DNA of 64,000 nucleotides from Nitrosomonas sp. Nm33 (GCF_900107265.1 NZ_FNPJ01000002.1:1-64000), one strand, 5' to 3'. Shown: positions 19,761 through 30,646, counted from the stretch's first letter. Numbers and translations are program-made. The notes: generated by a model not told the origin, from the sequence alone.

Positions 19761-20633
19761 ATGAGTTGGTTCGAACGCATTATCCCGCCCAAAATCAAGC
19801 GTAAAGCAAATGGTGAAAAGAAGGCGGTACCGGAAGGATTGTGGAGTAAGTGCGCTTCTTGTGAGGCGGTATTGTATTACACCGATTTGGTTAAAAATCT
19901 AAACGTTTGCCCTAAGTGCAGTTATCACAATCGTATTTCTGCCAGAAAACGAATTGATATGTTATTGGACCCAGGAGGGCGTAATGAAATCGGAGCAGAA
20001 ATAGCGCCACAGGATCCCCTCAAATTTAAAGATAGTAAGCGTTATATTGATCGATTGACCCAAGCTAATGAGAGTACAAATGAAGATGATGCTCTTGTAG
20101 TTATGCAGGGAAGCATCAAAGCCGTGCCAGTGGTTGTGGCTGCTTTCGAGTTTGGTTTCATGGGAGGTTCCATGGGTTCTGTCGTTGGTGAACGCTTTGT
20201 CCGTGCTATACAAGTTTGTATCGAGCAACATTTGCCTTTTGTATGTTTTACAGCGAGTGGGGGTGCACGCATGCAGGAAGGATTGTTCTCGTTGATGCAG
20301 ATGGCAAAGACATCGGCGGCACTTACGCGACTGAGTAAGGAGAAACTGCCTTTTATTTCAGTCTTGACTGACCCAACCATGGGCGGTGTTTCAGCGAGTT
20401 TTGCTTTTATTGGAGATATTGTTATTGCTGAACCGGGGGCGTTGATTGGTTTTGCAGGGCCACGAGTGATTGAACAAACAGTACGTCAGACGCTTCCCGA
20501 TGGATTTCAGCGAGCAGAATTTTTGCTGGAGCATGGTGCAATAGACCTCATTGTCGATCGTAGGGAGATGCGTGATAAACTGGTTAATTTATGCGCGTTA
20601 TTAATGCGTGTACCCGTTCCTGTATCCAGCTAA
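19761..20633 (+). CDS. accD: Acetyl-CoA carboxylase carboxyltransferase subunit beta
   Basis: AccD, 290 residues, with AccA forms the carboxyltransferase that makes malonyl-CoA for fatty acid synthesis. The N-terminal zinc ribbon is complete (Cys31, Cys34, Cys50, Cys53), followed by the crotonase-fold core with [10 protein letters not shown] and [12 protein letters not shown]. The order trpA-accD-folC is widespread in proteobacteria and links amino acid, lipid and folate metabolism only by position. Confidence 0.95.
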   Translation: MSWFERIIPPKIKRKANGEKKAVPEGLWSKCASCEAVLYYTDLVKNLNVCPKCSYHNRISARKRIDMLLDPGGRNEIGAEIAPQDPLKFKDSKRYIDRLTQANESTNEDDALVVMQGSIKAVPVVVAAFEFGFMGGSMGSVVGERFVRAIQVCIEQHLPFVCFTASGGARMQEGLFSLMQMAKTSAALTRLSKEKLPFISVLTDPTMGGVSASFAFIGDIVIAEPGALIGFAGPRVIEQTVRQTLPDGFQRAEFLLEHGAIDLIVDRREMRDKLVNLCALLMRVPVPVSS

Positions 20634-20755
20634 CTGGAATTTCCTCTCATGATTAGAGAAAAGTTTGATAAGCAATTATATTAATATCCGATCTGATTAA
20701 TTGATAACCTAATCCTACTGCTATTCAAAAATTTCTGGTTTGTTGGAATATCTCG

Positions 20756-22048
20756 ATGGCGGAAAAAACCGCAAAACCTACCTCGCTGACTGATTGGCTG
20801 TTGTACCTTGAACATCTTCATCCCAAAGCTATCGATATGGGATTGGCTCGAGTAAGGCAAGTGAAAGATACTGCGGGTCTTATTCCCACGTTTCCGGTTA
20901 TTGCAGTCGGAGGCACTAATGGGAAAGGTTCAACTTGTACCATGCTCGAGTCAATTCTAAGTTGTGCTGGATATCGCGTTGGATGTTATACCTCCCCGCA
21001 TCTGCTGAAATATAATGAGCGCATTCGTATTGAGCAAAAAGCAGTTTCAGACGAGGAGCTTTGCTGCGCCTTTGATGTCATAGAATCAGCCAGATTGGGT
21101 TGCAATATCTCTCTGACTTATTTTGAGTTTGGGACACTGGCGGCAATGTATTTGTTTGCTCAATCAAAAGTGGATGTCGCGATCCTGGAAGTAGGATTAG
21201 GTGGGCGTTTGGATGCTGTCAATGTGTTTGATGCAGACTGTGCCATACTGACTAATATTGATTTAGATCATATGGATTATCTTGGTACTACACGTGAAGA
21301 AATCGGAATTGAAAAGGTAGGGATTTTTAGGAAGGATAAAATTGCTATCTGTGGTGAGACAAATCTTCCGGAAGTTGTACGTAAACAGATAAATACCATA
21401 GGTGCAAAATTTATTTGTATGGGTGAAGATTTTGATTATAAGGCCGACAATATTCAGTGGAATTACAAGGGGCCAGTAGGTAGCTGTTCTTCCTTACCTT
21501 ATCCAGCCTTACGTGGAAGATATCAACTAAAAAATGCCAGCGTCTGTCTAACTGCATTGAATATGCTCAGAGACAAACTACCGGTTACTGCAAATGATGT
21601 GCGGCGAGGTCTGGTAGAAATATCTTTGCCTGGTAGATTTCAGGTTTTACCAGGGAGACCGACGACAATTCTAGATGTGGCGCATAATCCTGCGGCTACG
21701 CGAGTACTAGCGGATAATCTTGGCGCTTTAGGCTTTCATCAGTATACTTATGGAGTTATTGGCATGTTAAAGGATAAGGATATCGTTTCCGTCGTGCTGG
21801 CTTTGAAAAAGTGCGTGGACACGTGGTTGGTAGCAAGTACGCATACTGCCCGTGGTGCTTCAGCGGATGAAATCATTCAGGCGCTAAAAGAAATAGGAAT
21901 AACAGATGAAGATAAGATTCGTGTTTTTCCAGATGCGTCAGCAGCCTATGTTTTTGCTCGTGAGCATGCAACTGAGAATGATAGAATATGCGTATTTGGC
22001 TCGTTTTATACAGTGAGTGCTGTATTAGGGGTATTACAGAAGAACTAA
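20756..22048 (+). CDS. folC: Bifunctional dihydrofolate synthase / folylpolyglutamate synthase
   Basis: FolC, 430 residues, a Mur-ligase-like enzyme that adds glutamate to dihydropteroate and extends the folate polyglutamate chain. The P-loop is VGGTNGKGSTC (about 52-62); YTSPHLLKYNERI, EVGLGGRLDAVN and the C-terminal-domain LDVAHNPAATRVL are family hallmarks. The ATG at 20756 has only a weak GGAA upstream. The SPOR protein follows after 28 bp. Confidence 0.95.
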   Translation: MAEKTAKPTSLTDWLLYLEHLHPKAIDMGLARVRQVKDTAGLIPTFPVIAVGGTNGKGSTCTMLESILSCAGYRVGCYTSPHLLKYNERIRIEQKAVSDEELCCAFDVIESARLGCNISLTYFEFGTLAAMYLFAQSKVDVAILEVGLGGRLDAVNVFDADCAILTNIDLDHMDYLGTTREEIGIEKVGIFRKDKIAICGETNLPEVVRKQINTIGAKFICMGEDFDYKADNIQWNYKGPVGSCSSLPYPALRGRYQLKNASVCLTALNMLRDKLPVTANDVRRGLVEISLPGRFQVLPGRPTTILDVAHNPAATRVLADNLGALGFHQYTYGVIGMLKDKDIVSVVLALKKCVDTWLVASTHTARGASADEIIQALKEIGITDEDKIRVFPDASAAYVFAREHATENDRICVFGSFYTVSAVLGVLQKN

Positions 22049-22076
22049 GTTATAAATGATCCAAAGGTAACTTCAA

Positions 22077-22778
22077 ATGGTCAGAAATATTAGTGAAGAA
22101 GAAGCATTACTGAGAAAACGTGCGCGAAGACGTTTAGTAGGAGCGGTTACATTGGTGATTCTATCAGTAGTATTTTTACCAATGATTCTTGACAATGAGC
22201 CGAAACAAGAGCAGCAAGAAGTTGATATTCTTATTCCGTCGGAAGATTTGTTAAGTGAATCATCTCCTTGGATGATGCCAGGCGAGTCAGCTGATCACGA
22301 TAGCAATGCAAGTACAAAATCGGGAGAACCCTTACCATTCAGTGTGCCAGAATTTACACAAACAGATAATGAATCGACGGAATTATATAGTACTTCACGT
22401 ATTCCGATACCTTCTTCTAAACCTCGATTAAATAAACCTGCAATTCAAACTAATAAGCCCACAATTCAGGCCGCAAGACCAGAATCTATTCAACAAGCCA
22501 CAAGGCCAGAAACTACTCAAGCTGCGAAACCAGAACCCCCCAAAGCTGAGGGCACATTTGTAATACAGTTGGGGGCATTTGCTGATCCGACCAAGGCGAA
22601 GCAGCAGCAACAGAATCTTGCGGCTAGTGGTGTTGACGCTTATATTGAAACGATAAAAGTAGGTAGTAATGAAATGGTTCGTGTGCGTGTCGGTCCTTTC
22701 CCAACACGGAAGGCAGCAGAAGAGGGGTATGAGAAGCTAAAGAAAATGGGATTGAGTGGTGTTGTGACAAGTAGATAG
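22077..22778 (+). CDS. SPOR-domain protein (DedD-like)
   Basis: A 233-residue single-pass inner-membrane protein: a basic N-terminus (RKRARRR), one transmembrane helix (about 22-39), a low-complexity periplasmic linker rich in Pro, Lys, Thr and Gln with repeated ARPE/TRPE/AKPE motifs, and a C-terminal SPOR domain (about 156-233: TFVIQLGAFADPTKAKQQQQ, VRVGPFPTRKAAEEGYEKL). SPOR domains bind denuded septal peptidoglycan. The position folC-dedD-cvpA-purF matches E. coli, which supports the DedD assignment. Confidence 0.85.
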   Translation: MVRNISEEEALLRKRARRRLVGAVTLVILSVVFLPMILDNEPKQEQQEVDILIPSEDLLSESSPWMMPGESADHDSNASTKSGEPLPFSVPEFTQTDNESTELYSTSRIPIPSSKPRLNKPAIQTNKPTIQAARPESIQQATRPETTQAAKPEPPKAEGTFVIQLGAFADPTKAKQQQQNLAASGVDAYIETIKVGSNEMVRVRVGPFPTRKAAEEGYEKLKKMGLSGVVTSR

Positions 22779-22815
22779 TTTGAACTTACTCATTTTGCCT
22801 TTAAAGTAATAGTAA

Positions 22816-23310
22816 ATGACTATTTTTGATTATATTGTTTTGGGCATAGTTTCCATTTCTGTCCTTCTTAGTATTACCCGGGGTGTGGTGCGTGAAGTGG
22901 TGTCATTGCTTGGCTGGATCATTGCTTTCTTTGTGGCAAGCCATTATGCGGCAAATTTTGAACCACTCTTACCGCAGACCGTTGAAGATGGTTCCTTGCG
23001 TATGTTGATTGTGTTTGTGATGACTTTCTTTGTGGCTTTAGTAGTAGTAATGGTGTGCTCATTGCTATTGTCCAAATTGGTCAATAGCGTTGGTCTTGGC
23101 TTTATCGATAGAATTCTGGGTGCAGTATTTGGTTTTGCGCGTGGGTTGTTAATTGTCTTATTTATAGTATTAGCTGCAGGTTTTACCACTTTGCCCCAAC
23201 AATCTTTCTGGCAACAGGCATTATTGAGGGTGCCATTAGAAATGATAGCGACGCAAGCAATTCCGTGGTTGCCACAAGATTTCAAAGAGCATATAAGTTT
23301 TAATAAATGA
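22816..23310 (+). CDS. cvpA: CvpA family membrane protein
   Basis: A 164-residue inner-membrane protein with four hydrophobic segments, N-terminal IFDYIVLGIVSISVLLSITRGVVREVVSLLGW being characteristic of CvpA (first linked to colicin V production; more recently to envelope homeostasis). The RGxxREVxSLLGW motif and the GxxDRxLGAxFGxxRG motif (LGFIDRILGAVFGFARG) are both present. It precedes purF, as in many proteobacteria. Confidence 0.9.
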   Translation: MTIFDYIVLGIVSISVLLSITRGVVREVVSLLGWIIAFFVASHYAANFEPLLPQTVEDGSLRMLIVFVMTFFVALVVVMVCSLLLSKLVNSVGLGFIDRILGAVFGFARGLLIVLFIVLAAGFTTLPQQSFWQQALLRVPLEMIATQAIPWLPQDFKEHISFNK

Positions 23311-23442
23311 TCGATACAGATTACTGGGATGAAATAAATAAGCCTATTGATCATAGAAATACATCCATTTGGAGTCTTTCAGATTCATTATGAAGAGCTT
23401 ACTTTCTTTTTTCTGTAATCCAGGTTTATTCCGAGGTTAAAT

Positions 23443-24969
23443 ATGTGTGGGATTCTCGGTGTAGTTGCTCAATCGCCAGTCAACCAAGTGCTTTATGATG
23501 GTTTGTTAATGTTACAGCACCGTGGGCAGGATGCGGCTGGTATTGTGACAGCGCAGGAAAATACTTTCCATATGCATAAGGGATTAGGCATGGTCAGGGA
23601 TGTTTTCCGTACTCGTAACATGCGTGCTCTGCCGGGTAATATAGGGATAGGTCATGTACGCTATCCTACCGCTGGCTCTGCCGAATCGCCAGCTGAGGCC
23701 CAGCCATTCTATGTTAATTCGCCCTTTGGGATTGTATTGGGACATAATGGCAATTTAACTAATGCAGCTGAGCTTGATAAGCAATTGTTTCAGTCTGATC
23801 GACGTCATGTCAATACACATTCTGATTCAGAGGTGCTGCTGAATGTGTTGGCACATGAATTACAAGAGTGTGCAACGAGCTATCAGTTAGATCCTGCTAC
23901 AATTTTTGCTGCAGTTTCTGGAGTACATCGCCGCTGCCAAGGAGCTTACGCAGTGATAGCAATGATTGCTGGCTATGGTTTACTTGCTTTTCGTGATCCT
24001 TATGGCATTCGTCCTTTAGTTTTTGGTGCAGCAGAAACAGATCATGGAACAGAGTATATGGTGGCATCGGAAAGTGTGGCCCTTGATACGCTTGGATTTA
24101 AATTGATTCGTGATGTTGCCCCAGGCGAAGCAATTTTTATCGATGATAAAGGTTGTTTTTATAGCAAGCAGTGCGCAATTGATCCTACTCTTAATCCATG
24201 TATTTTTGAGTATGTTTATCTGGCACGCCCAGATTCAATCATGGATGGTATTTCCATATATGAAAGTCGGCTTAATATGGGAAGCAGTCTTGCGGATAAA
24301 ATAAATAAAACGATGCGGCATCTTGATATCGATGTCGTGATTCCCATCCCAGAATCAAGCCGCCCAAGCGCCTTACAACTTGCTAATCATCTCGGTATCA
24401 ATTTCCGAGAAGGATTTGTTAAGAACCGTTATATTGGTAGGACCTTCATCATGCCGGGTCAGCAGCATCGACGTAAGTCAGTGCGCCAGAAACTTAATGC
24501 AATCAGCATTGAGTTTCGCGGTAAGAATGTATTGTTGGTAGATGATTCAATCGTCAGAGGAACGACTAGTCGAGAAATTGTGCAAATGGCACAAGAAGCA
24601 GGCGCACGTAAGATATATTTCGCATCAGCAGCACCTCCCGTTCGTTTCCCGAATGTTTATGGGATTGATATGCCTACCCGGCAAGAATTGATTGCAACTG
24701 ATCGTGATGATGATGAGATTTGTCGGGAGATCGGGGCTGATGGTCTTGTCTATCAGGATCTGGAATCTCTCAAAAATGCGATATCATCAGTAAATTCACT
24801 CGTAAAGAATTTTGAGAGTTCTTGTTTTGATGGGAATTATATAACCAAGGATGTTACCCAAGAGTATTTAGCCGGAATTGAATTGCAACGTAATTCAGGT
24901 ACGAAAATATCTCAATCTAATAGGCATAGTACTCAGCTTGATCTGGGGCTGGAATTGACAGATTCATAG
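23443..24969 (+). CDS. purF: Amidophosphoribosyltransferase
   Basis: PurF, 508 residues, catalyses the first committed step of purine synthesis, transferring glutamine amide nitrogen to PRPP. The nucleophile is Cys2 (MCGILGVV), exposed after methionine removal; RGQDAAGIV and [11 protein letters not shown] belong to the glutaminase domain, and [18 protein letters not shown] is the PRPP-binding loop. The propeptide and Fe-S cysteines of the Bacillus type are absent, as expected for the E. coli type. Confidence 0.96.
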   Translation: MCGILGVVAQSPVNQVLYDGLLMLQHRGQDAAGIVTAQENTFHMHKGLGMVRDVFRTRNMRALPGNIGIGHVRYPTAGSAESPAEAQPFYVNSPFGIVLGHNGNLTNAAELDKQLFQSDRRHVNTHSDSEVLLNVLAHELQECATSYQLDPATIFAAVSGVHRRCQGAYAVIAMIAGYGLLAFRDPYGIRPLVFGAAETDHGTEYMVASESVALDTLGFKLIRDVAPGEAIFIDDKGCFYSKQCAIDPTLNPCIFEYVYLARPDSIMDGISIYESRLNMGSSLADKINKTMRHLDIDVVIPIPESSRPSALQLANHLGINFREGFVKNRYIGRTFIMPGQQHRRKSVRQKLNAISIEFRGKNVLLVDDSIVRGTTSREIVQMAQEAGARKIYFASAAPPVRFPNVYGIDMPTRQELIATDRDDDEICREIGADGLVYQDLESLKNAISSVNSLVKNFESSCFDGNYITKDVTQEYLAGIELQRNSGTKISQSNRHSTQLDLGLELTDS

Positions 24970-25055
24970 AGAAAATAGACTGATTCTCGCAAGATCGATA
25001 GAATCATTGGTTCGGGGTAACAAGCAAGCAGACTTAATTTGGGAAAAAAGCCGAT

Positions 25056-26234
25056 ATGTCAGATGATTTAGAGCCAGAAACGTTAGCACTCCATACGGGT
25101 ATTCATCGCAGCCAATTCAATGAGCATTCTGAGGCAATGTATCTGACCTCAAGCTTTGTTTTTGAAAGTGCTGCTCAGGCAGCTGCACGTTTTTCAGGGG
25201 AGGAGCCAGGAAATATTTATTCCCGCTTTACAAATCCTACGGTCACGGCCATGCAAGAACGACTCGCTGCATTGGAAGGCGCTGAAGCATGCGTAGCCAC
25301 TTCTTCCGGCATGTCAGCTATACTCGCGTGTGTGATGGGACTGCTTTCAGCCGGAGATCATATTATTGCCTCACGTAGCTTATTTGGTGCAACGGTCAGC
25401 CTCTTTACGAATATTCTCAATCGCTTCAATATTCAAACGACTTTTGTATCTGCTACTGATATAGATGAATGGCGCGCGGCAGTCAAGGTGAATACAAAGC
25501 TGTTATTTCTGGAGACACCTTCCAATCCATTGACTGAGATCTCCGATATTTCAGCGCTGTCAGCAGTTGCCAAGCAAGCGAATGCATGGCTGGTGGTAGA
25601 TAATTGTTTTTGTACGCCTATCTTGCAGAAACCTTTGGAGTTGGGCGCTGATCTAGTGATTCATTCTGCAACCAAGTATCTGGACGGACAGGGCAGGGTG
25701 CTTGGTGGAGCAGTGCTGGGTAAACGTGATTTACTGATGGACGGCGGTATTTTTGGTTTTCTACGTACAGCTGGGCCTACATTGAGTGCATTTAATGCAT
25801 GGGTTATTCTGAAAGGAATGGAAACCCTTAAAATCAGGATGGACACGCATTGTGCTCATGCCATTGAAATTGCGCGCTGGTTAGAAGCACAGAAGAGTGT
25901 TTCACGTGTTTTTTATCCAGGACTATCATCCCATCCACAGTATGAGCTGGCCAAGTGTCAGCAAACAGCCGGAGGAGGCATTGTTACCTTCGAAGTGAAA
26001 GGTGGAAAAGAAGCGGCATGGCGAGTAATAGATAATACGAAATTAATTTCGATCACGGCTAATCTTGGTGATGCCAAGAGCACATTGACCCATCCGGCTA
26101 CAACTACGCATGGTCGGATCAGTCAAGAAGCGCGTGATGCGGCAGGAATTACTGATGGGTTACTGCGTGTTGCAGTAGGCCTTGAATCCCCCCAGGATCT
26201 TAAAGCAGATCTGGCCCGGGGGTTATTATCCTGA
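25056..26234 (+). CDS. metZ: O-succinylhomoserine sulfhydrylase
   Basis: A 392-residue PLP enzyme of the Cys/Met metabolism family. The PLP lysine is Lys207 in IHSATKYLDGQGRVLGG; YSRFTNPTV and the SSGMSAI loop are standard. The DGQGRxLGG sequence and the purF-metZ order point to MetZ, which makes homocysteine directly from O-succinylhomoserine and sulfide, rather than to cystathionine gamma-synthase. A 100-bp repeat (copy C) separates it from the convergent ppiB. Confidence 0.9.
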   Translation: MSDDLEPETLALHTGIHRSQFNEHSEAMYLTSSFVFESAAQAAARFSGEEPGNIYSRFTNPTVTAMQERLAALEGAEACVATSSGMSAILACVMGLLSAGDHIIASRSLFGATVSLFTNILNRFNIQTTFVSATDIDEWRAAVKVNTKLLFLETPSNPLTEISDISALSAVAKQANAWLVVDNCFCTPILQKPLELGADLVIHSATKYLDGQGRVLGGAVLGKRDLLMDGGIFGFLRTAGPTLSAFNAWVILKGMETLKIRMDTHCAHAIEIARWLEAQKSVSRVFYPGLSSHPQYELAKCQQTAGGGIVTFEVKGGKEAAWRVIDNTKLISITANLGDAKSTLTHPATTTHGRISQEARDAAGITDGLLRVAVGLESPQDLKADLARGLLS

Positions 26235-26248
26235 TTTAAAAAATATTA

Positions 26249-26349
26249 TCCCGTTTCCAAATCAAAGATGACGCGAAGGCGGGCCGCAGACAGTATAAAT
26301 AATACGGCAAGGAGAAGTCGACAAAGTCAGGTTTGATTTAGAAATGGAA
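26249..26349 (+). repeat. MITE-like element, copy C
   Basis: A 101-bp copy, left end TCCCGTTTCCAAATCAAA, right end TTTGATTTAGAAATGGAA. It is flanked by TTA on both sides (26246-26248 and 26350-26352), a perfect 3-bp target duplication. The right-hand TTA is the complement of the TAA stop codon of ppiB. It fills almost the whole space between the convergent metZ and ppiB genes and may serve as their transcript boundary. Confidence 0.9.
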
Positions 26350-26841
26350 TTAGCAGTTTTCAACTTTTATAATCACTACATCTTCTAATGGCACATTCTG
26401 GTGTCCAGCAGAATTGCCTGTTTTTACTTTCTTAATTTTATCAACGACGTCCTTTCCTTCTACTACTTTACCAAAGACACAATAACCAAAACCCTGAGCA
26501 GTAGGCGCAGTATAGTTGAGGAAATTATTATCGTTAACGTTAATAAAAAACTGAGATGTGGCTGAATGCACATCGGATGTCCTTGCCATGGCAATGGTAT
26601 AGGTATCATTTTTAAGACCATTGGCAGCTTCATTCTTGATGGGAGCAAGTGTCTTTTTTTGTTTCATGCCCGGTTCGTAGCCACCACCTTGGATCATAAA
26701 TCCGTCTATGACGCGATGAAATAATGTATTGTCATAATGCCCATTATTAACATAATCCAGGAAATTTTGGGTGGTAATAGGTGCTTTGTCACTATCGAGC
26801 TCTATGCCGATGACGCCATAATTAGTATGTAGTTTTATCAT
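26350..26841 (-). CDS. ppiB: Peptidyl-prolyl cis-trans isomerase, cytoplasmic cyclophilin
   Basis: A 163-residue cyclophilin without signal peptide, catalysing proline isomerisation during folding. Active-site motifs are [15 protein letters not shown] (including the catalytic arginine), a [17 protein letters not shown] block and the [11 protein letters not shown] region. It is close in size and sequence to E. coli PpiB. It lies 13 bp downstream of a second, exported cyclophilin on the same strand, evidently an old tandem duplication with division of labour by compartment. Confidence 0.92.
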   Translation of the reverse strand: MIKLHTNYGVIGIELDSDKAPITTQNFLDYVNNGHYDNTLFHRVIDGFMIQGGGYEPGMKQKKTLAPIKNEAANGLKNDTYTIAMARTSDVHSATSQFFINVNDNNFLNYTAPTAQGFGYCVFGKVVEGKDVVDKIKKVKTGNSAGHQNVPLEDVVIIKVENC

Positions 26842-26854
26842 GTTTATTCCTAAG

Positions 26855-27439
26855 TTAATGATCGGAGTGATCAGAGGAACCTGCGAGAAGCTCGATAGAT
26901 TCGATTACTATAGTGTTTCTCGGAACATCGCTCGCAAAAATTCCGTTTGGTCCTGTGGGTGTCGCCGCTATTTTATTGACGACTTCCATACCTTTAGTCA
27001 CTTTACCGAATACCGTATACCCATATCCTTGTGTGGTTGGGGCAGTATGATTGAGAAATGAATTATTCGCAACATTGATAAAGAATTGAGCAGTTGCTGA
27101 GTGCGGATTACTGGTTCTTGCCATAGCTATTGTGCCGATCTCATTTTTTAACCCATTAGCAGCTTCATTTTCAACAGGTTGCTTCGTTGGCTTCTGGATG
27201 AGCGATTGATCGAATCCTCCTCCTTGAATCATAAAGTTTGCAATCACACGATGAAATATTGTGCCATTATAAAAACCTTCATTTACGTAATTTAAAAAAT
27301 TCTCTACTGTTTTAGGCGCTTTCTCAGGATAGAGTTCCACGGTGATTGGGCCAAGATTAGTATTTATTCTGATTTCTGGTTGAGCAGCAAAAAGTGTCGT
27401 ACTGATCATCAGTAACAAGACAGAGAGAAAACGAGTCAT
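26855..27439 (-). CDS. ppiA: Periplasmic peptidyl-prolyl cis-trans isomerase
   Basis: A 194-residue exported cyclophilin. Start at 27439 gives a clear signal peptide ([20 protein letters not shown]) and is preceded by AGGAATT; the frame is open to 27478 but that would add 13 residues before the signal. Motifs [32 protein letters not shown] and [11 protein letters not shown] are intact. The C-terminus ends in an unusual SSDHSDH stretch. By analogy with PpiA it should assist folding of periplasmic and outer-membrane proteins. Confidence 0.88.
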   Translation of the reverse strand: MTRFLSVLLLMISTTLFAAQPEIRINTNLGPITVELYPEKAPKTVENFLNYVNEGFYNGTIFHRVIANFMIQGGGFDQSLIQKPTKQPVENEAANGLKNEIGTIAMARTSNPHSATAQFFINVANNSFLNHTAPTTQGYGYTVFGKVTKGMEVVNKIAATPTGPNGIFASDVPRNTIVIESIELLAGSSDHSDH

Positions 27440-27632
27440 AGTGTAATTCCTATTCAATGAGTACATGCGCCGGATCAAAAAGTAACTCCTTCCTTATGTT
27501 ACAATTCCCCGGTTTTTGCTATGAGAAAAGATGAAATTTTATCTTTTGTATTAAGGATAAAATTCTATAATTCTCGGATTTTACCAAGAAGATCGTTTCT
27601 CCCACAATCATTCATTCGCTGATTCACTTGCA

Positions 27633-29009
27633 ATGCTTAAAATTTATAACACCCTGACTCGTAAAAAAGAGAATTTCATTCCTATAAATCCCGGGGAAGT
27701 CAAAATGTATGTGTGCGGGATGACCGTTTATGATTATTGTCATCTGGGCCATGCTCGTGTTCTGGTAGTCTTCGATACTGTTGTGCGCTGGCTAGAAGTA
27801 GCTGGTTTCAAGGTAACGTATGTGCGTAATATCACTGATATTGATGATAAAATCATTAGACGTGCGCAGGAAAATGGTGAATCCATCGATACCTTGACCA
27901 AACGTTTCATCGATGCCATGCATGAAGATGCAGCGATACTGGGCGTTGCGCAACCCACGCACGAACCCCGTGCTACCCAATGCATCCAAGACATGATTGT
28001 CATGATAGGTACTCTCGTTCAGAAAGGTCTTGCGTACGTTGCAGATAATGGAGATATATTTTATTCAGTTCATCAATTTCCTCATTATGGAAAACTTTCT
28101 GGTAAATCACTCGAAGATCTGCGTGCGGGTGAGCGTGTAGAAATTGATCTTAATAAAAAAGATCCATTGGATTTTGTGCTATGGAAAGCCGCTAAAGCCG
28201 GCGAACCTTGCTGGGATTCCCCCTGGGGGAAAGGGCGGCCAGGTTGGCATATTGAATGTTCAGCGATGAGTGAGCATTATCTGGGCGAGCACTTTGATAT
28301 TCATGGTGGCGGTCAGGATCTACAATTTCCACATCATGAGAATGAAATAGCGCAAAGCGAAGGAGCGCACGATCATCCTTATGTTAATTATTGGATACAT
28401 AATGGCTTTGTGCGTGTTGATAACGAAAAGATGTCCAAATCATTGGGTAATTTTTTTACAGTACGGGAAGTTCTCACGCGCTATCAACCGGAAGTCGTGC
28501 GTTTTTTTATTTTACGTGCGCATTACCGTAGCCCCCTCAATTATTCAGATGAGCATCTAAATGATGCTAAGAGTGCGCTCGATCGGTTTTATATCGCTTT
28601 GAAAGAATATGACTTGCCAGCGACTGGAATAAGCTGGGATGAGCCGTATGCTGAACGGTTCAAGGCAGCGATGAATGACGATTTCAATACGGCTGAAGCT
28701 ATCGCTGTTCTGTTTGATCTTGCGGGAGAGATCAATAGAACGAGTAGTTCCCGGCTCGCAACCTTGCTTAAAGCATTGGGTGGTACACTGGGTTTGTTAC
28801 AACAAGATCCGCAAGCTTACCTGCAGCATACCCTCTCACCAGAAAAATGCTTGTTTTCGCAGGAAGATATTGAACAAATGATTCAGCAGCGTTTGGAAGC
28901 GCGGAAGAAGCGGGATTTTGTTCAGGCTGACAATATACGTAAACAGCTTGCAGCAGCAGGCATTATTCTGGAAGATGGTGCCCAGGGGACAACCTGGCGT
29001 CGTCAGTAA
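27633..29009 (+). CDS. cysS: Cysteinyl-tRNA synthetase
   Basis: CysS, 458 residues, a class I synthetase charging tRNA-Cys. Zinc ligand Cys28 (YVCGMTVYD), the HIGH-type motif HLGH (37-40), the second zinc-site region HIECSAMS and [11 protein letters not shown], and the KMSKS loop (about 266-270) are all present. It is divergent from ppiA and convergent with nnr. Confidence 0.96.
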   Translation: MLKIYNTLTRKKENFIPINPGEVKMYVCGMTVYDYCHLGHARVLVVFDTVVRWLEVAGFKVTYVRNITDIDDKIIRRAQENGESIDTLTKRFIDAMHEDAAILGVAQPTHEPRATQCIQDMIVMIGTLVQKGLAYVADNGDIFYSVHQFPHYGKLSGKSLEDLRAGERVEIDLNKKDPLDFVLWKAAKAGEPCWDSPWGKGRPGWHIECSAMSEHYLGEHFDIHGGGQDLQFPHHENEIAQSEGAHDHPYVNYWIHNGFVRVDNEKMSKSLGNFFTVREVLTRYQPEVVRFFILRAHYRSPLNYSDEHLNDAKSALDRFYIALKEYDLPATGISWDEPYAERFKAAMNDDFNTAEAIAVLFDLAGEINRTSSSRLATLLKALGGTLGLLQQDPQAYLQHTLSPEKCLFSQEDIEQMIQQRLEARKKRDFVQADNIRKQLAAAGIILEDGAQGTTWRRQ

Positions 29010-29039
29010 TGCTTTTTAAGTAGTACGGAAAATGAATGA

Positions 29040-30587
29040 TCAATAAATGCTATGCGCATGGGAATATCTGAAGCGAGCATCATGATCATACACCCACTGA
29101 TTCAGGAGACGACGGGCTGAATCAATGATTTCCGATGCAGTCATTCCTATCGGGCCATTCAGGATTTCAAGTAAGGCATCCGCTGCTGCGCCATGCAGAT
29201 AAACAGCCAGTAGCAGTGCGTTCTCTGATGATAGCCCCTGGGCGAGTAGCGCGCCTATCATGCCGGATAGCACATCGCCTGTTCCCGCGCTGCTTAAGCC
29301 AGGGTTTCCACTGGCATTGAAATAACAGTGACCGTTTGGAAGTGCACAAATGCTTCCTGCCCCTTTCAGCACAAGCGAGCAATTGAAATTCTTGGCTAAA
29401 TTCTCTGCTGCTTTCAAGCGATTGCTCTGAACAGTGGCGATATCGGTATTGAGCAGCCGAGCTGCTTCAGCAGCATGAGGCGTGAGAAGGGATGGTGCAC
29501 GGCGTGTACGTAACGCGCTAGCGAGTTCAGAATGGTACGCAATCAGATTGAGGGCGTCTGCGTCCAAAACCAGGGGTAAGGAAGTCTGCAAAGTCTTTTC
29601 CAGGCAAAGACAGGCGGCGATTTCTTTTCCCAGCCCAGGACCCACGATCAGACAAGTTAGGTGATCAAGCTCAAATAGATCGTCTACCGGACGCAGCATG
29701 AGTTCTGGCTGAGTTGGATCGACGGTGGGGAAGTGATTGGCGAGCAGACCAAGGTATACTCGGCCGGTTCCTAATTTAAGTGCGGCTGAACCTGCTAATA
29801 GCGCTGCTCCGATCATGCCTGACGATCCACCCAGGATCCCCACGCTACCAAAGATGCCTTTATGGCTATTAGCTGGGCGAGGTGGAGGCAATAATGTTTT
29901 TATCATGGTTTGATCAAGTAGCCATGATTGCGGACTTTTCATGGAGATTGCATCGAGATCCAGATTGCATAGAATGATTTCTCCGGCGTATTCGCAGCCA
30001 TCATGCGTCAGAAGGCCCGGTTTCAGGCCAATGAAAGTAGCCGTGATCGTTGCTTTGATGGCAGTACCGAGTGCGATCCCGTTATCTGCGCTGAGACCAC
30101 TGGGAATATCGAGCGCAAGTACTGGTAAATTCATATTGTTAACGACTTCGATCAGACGTCGATATTTTTCATCCAATTGATATTTGGCAGGGTTTAGGCC
30201 AATGCCGAATAAGCCGTCGATGACCACATGCCATAAGCCGGAAGAGGGTATGTCGTTATGTAGTTCACCGCCCATACTCAGCCAGTTTTGAAAGGCCTGC
30301 TTAGCATCTTGCGATAATTTGGAAGCTTCACCAGTGAAAACTGTGGTGACCTGAAAGCCCCATGCGCGTAGATAACGTGCTGTGACAAAGGCATCTCCTC
30401 CATTATTGCCCGGTCCAGCTAGCACCAGCACTTTGTTTTTATCGTTGCTAAGCAGCCTATCTTTGGTGATATGAGCAGCAGCTAATCCAGCTTTTTCCAT
30501 GAGATCTGGAGGATTGGGCAGGGCAGCAGCGAGCTGTTCAATTTCACGAATGTCAGCGGTGTAATAGACAGGGATCGGGTTATTCAT
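29040..30587 (-). CDS. nnr: Bifunctional NAD(P)H-hydrate epimerase / ADP-dependent dehydratase
   Basis: A 515-residue fusion that repairs hydrated NAD(P)H. The N-terminal YjeF_N epimerase domain (about 1-215) shows GPGNNGGDAFVTARYL and LDIPSGLSADNG; the C-terminal ribokinase-like dehydratase domain shows GPGLGKE, LDADALNL and the anion-hole motif SSAGTGDVLSGMIGALLAQG. The order on the chromosome (between cysS and purL) is not diagnostic. It is transcribed towards cysS with 30 bp between the stops. Confidence 0.94.
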   Translation of the reverse strand: MNNPIPVYYTADIREIEQLAAALPNPPDLMEKAGLAAAHITKDRLLSNDKNKVLVLAGPGNNGGDAFVTARYLRAWGFQVTTVFTGEASKLSQDAKQAFQNWLSMGGELHNDIPSSGLWHVVIDGLFGIGLNPAKYQLDEKYRRLIEVVNNMNLPVLALDIPSGLSADNGIALGTAIKATITATFIGLKPGLLTHDGCEYAGEIILCNLDLDAISMKSPQSWLLDQTMIKTLLPPPRPANSHKGIFGSVGILGGSSGMIGAALLAGSAALKLGTGRVYLGLLANHFPTVDPTQPELMLRPVDDLFELDHLTCLIVGPGLGKEIAACLCLEKTLQTSLPLVLDADALNLIAYHSELASALRTRRAPSLLTPHAAEAARLLNTDIATVQSNRLKAAENLAKNFNCSLVLKGAGSICALPNGHCYFNASGNPGLSSAGTGDVLSGMIGALLAQGLSSENALLLAVYLHGAAADALLEILNGPIGMTASEIIDSARRLLNQWVYDHDARFRYSHAHSIY

Positions 30588-30646
30588 CTGATTGTGTGTC
30601 TTCTCGTGTAAAATGATGATTCTCAGTTTAACTCACTATTATTTCG

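Noticed and set aside
20042-20380. 112-codon minus-strand frame opposite accD
   Set aside because: Entirely inside a well-conserved gene on the other strand; no homology or ribosome site. Similar antisense frames in leuC, trpB, mucD, purL and addA were discarded for the same reason.
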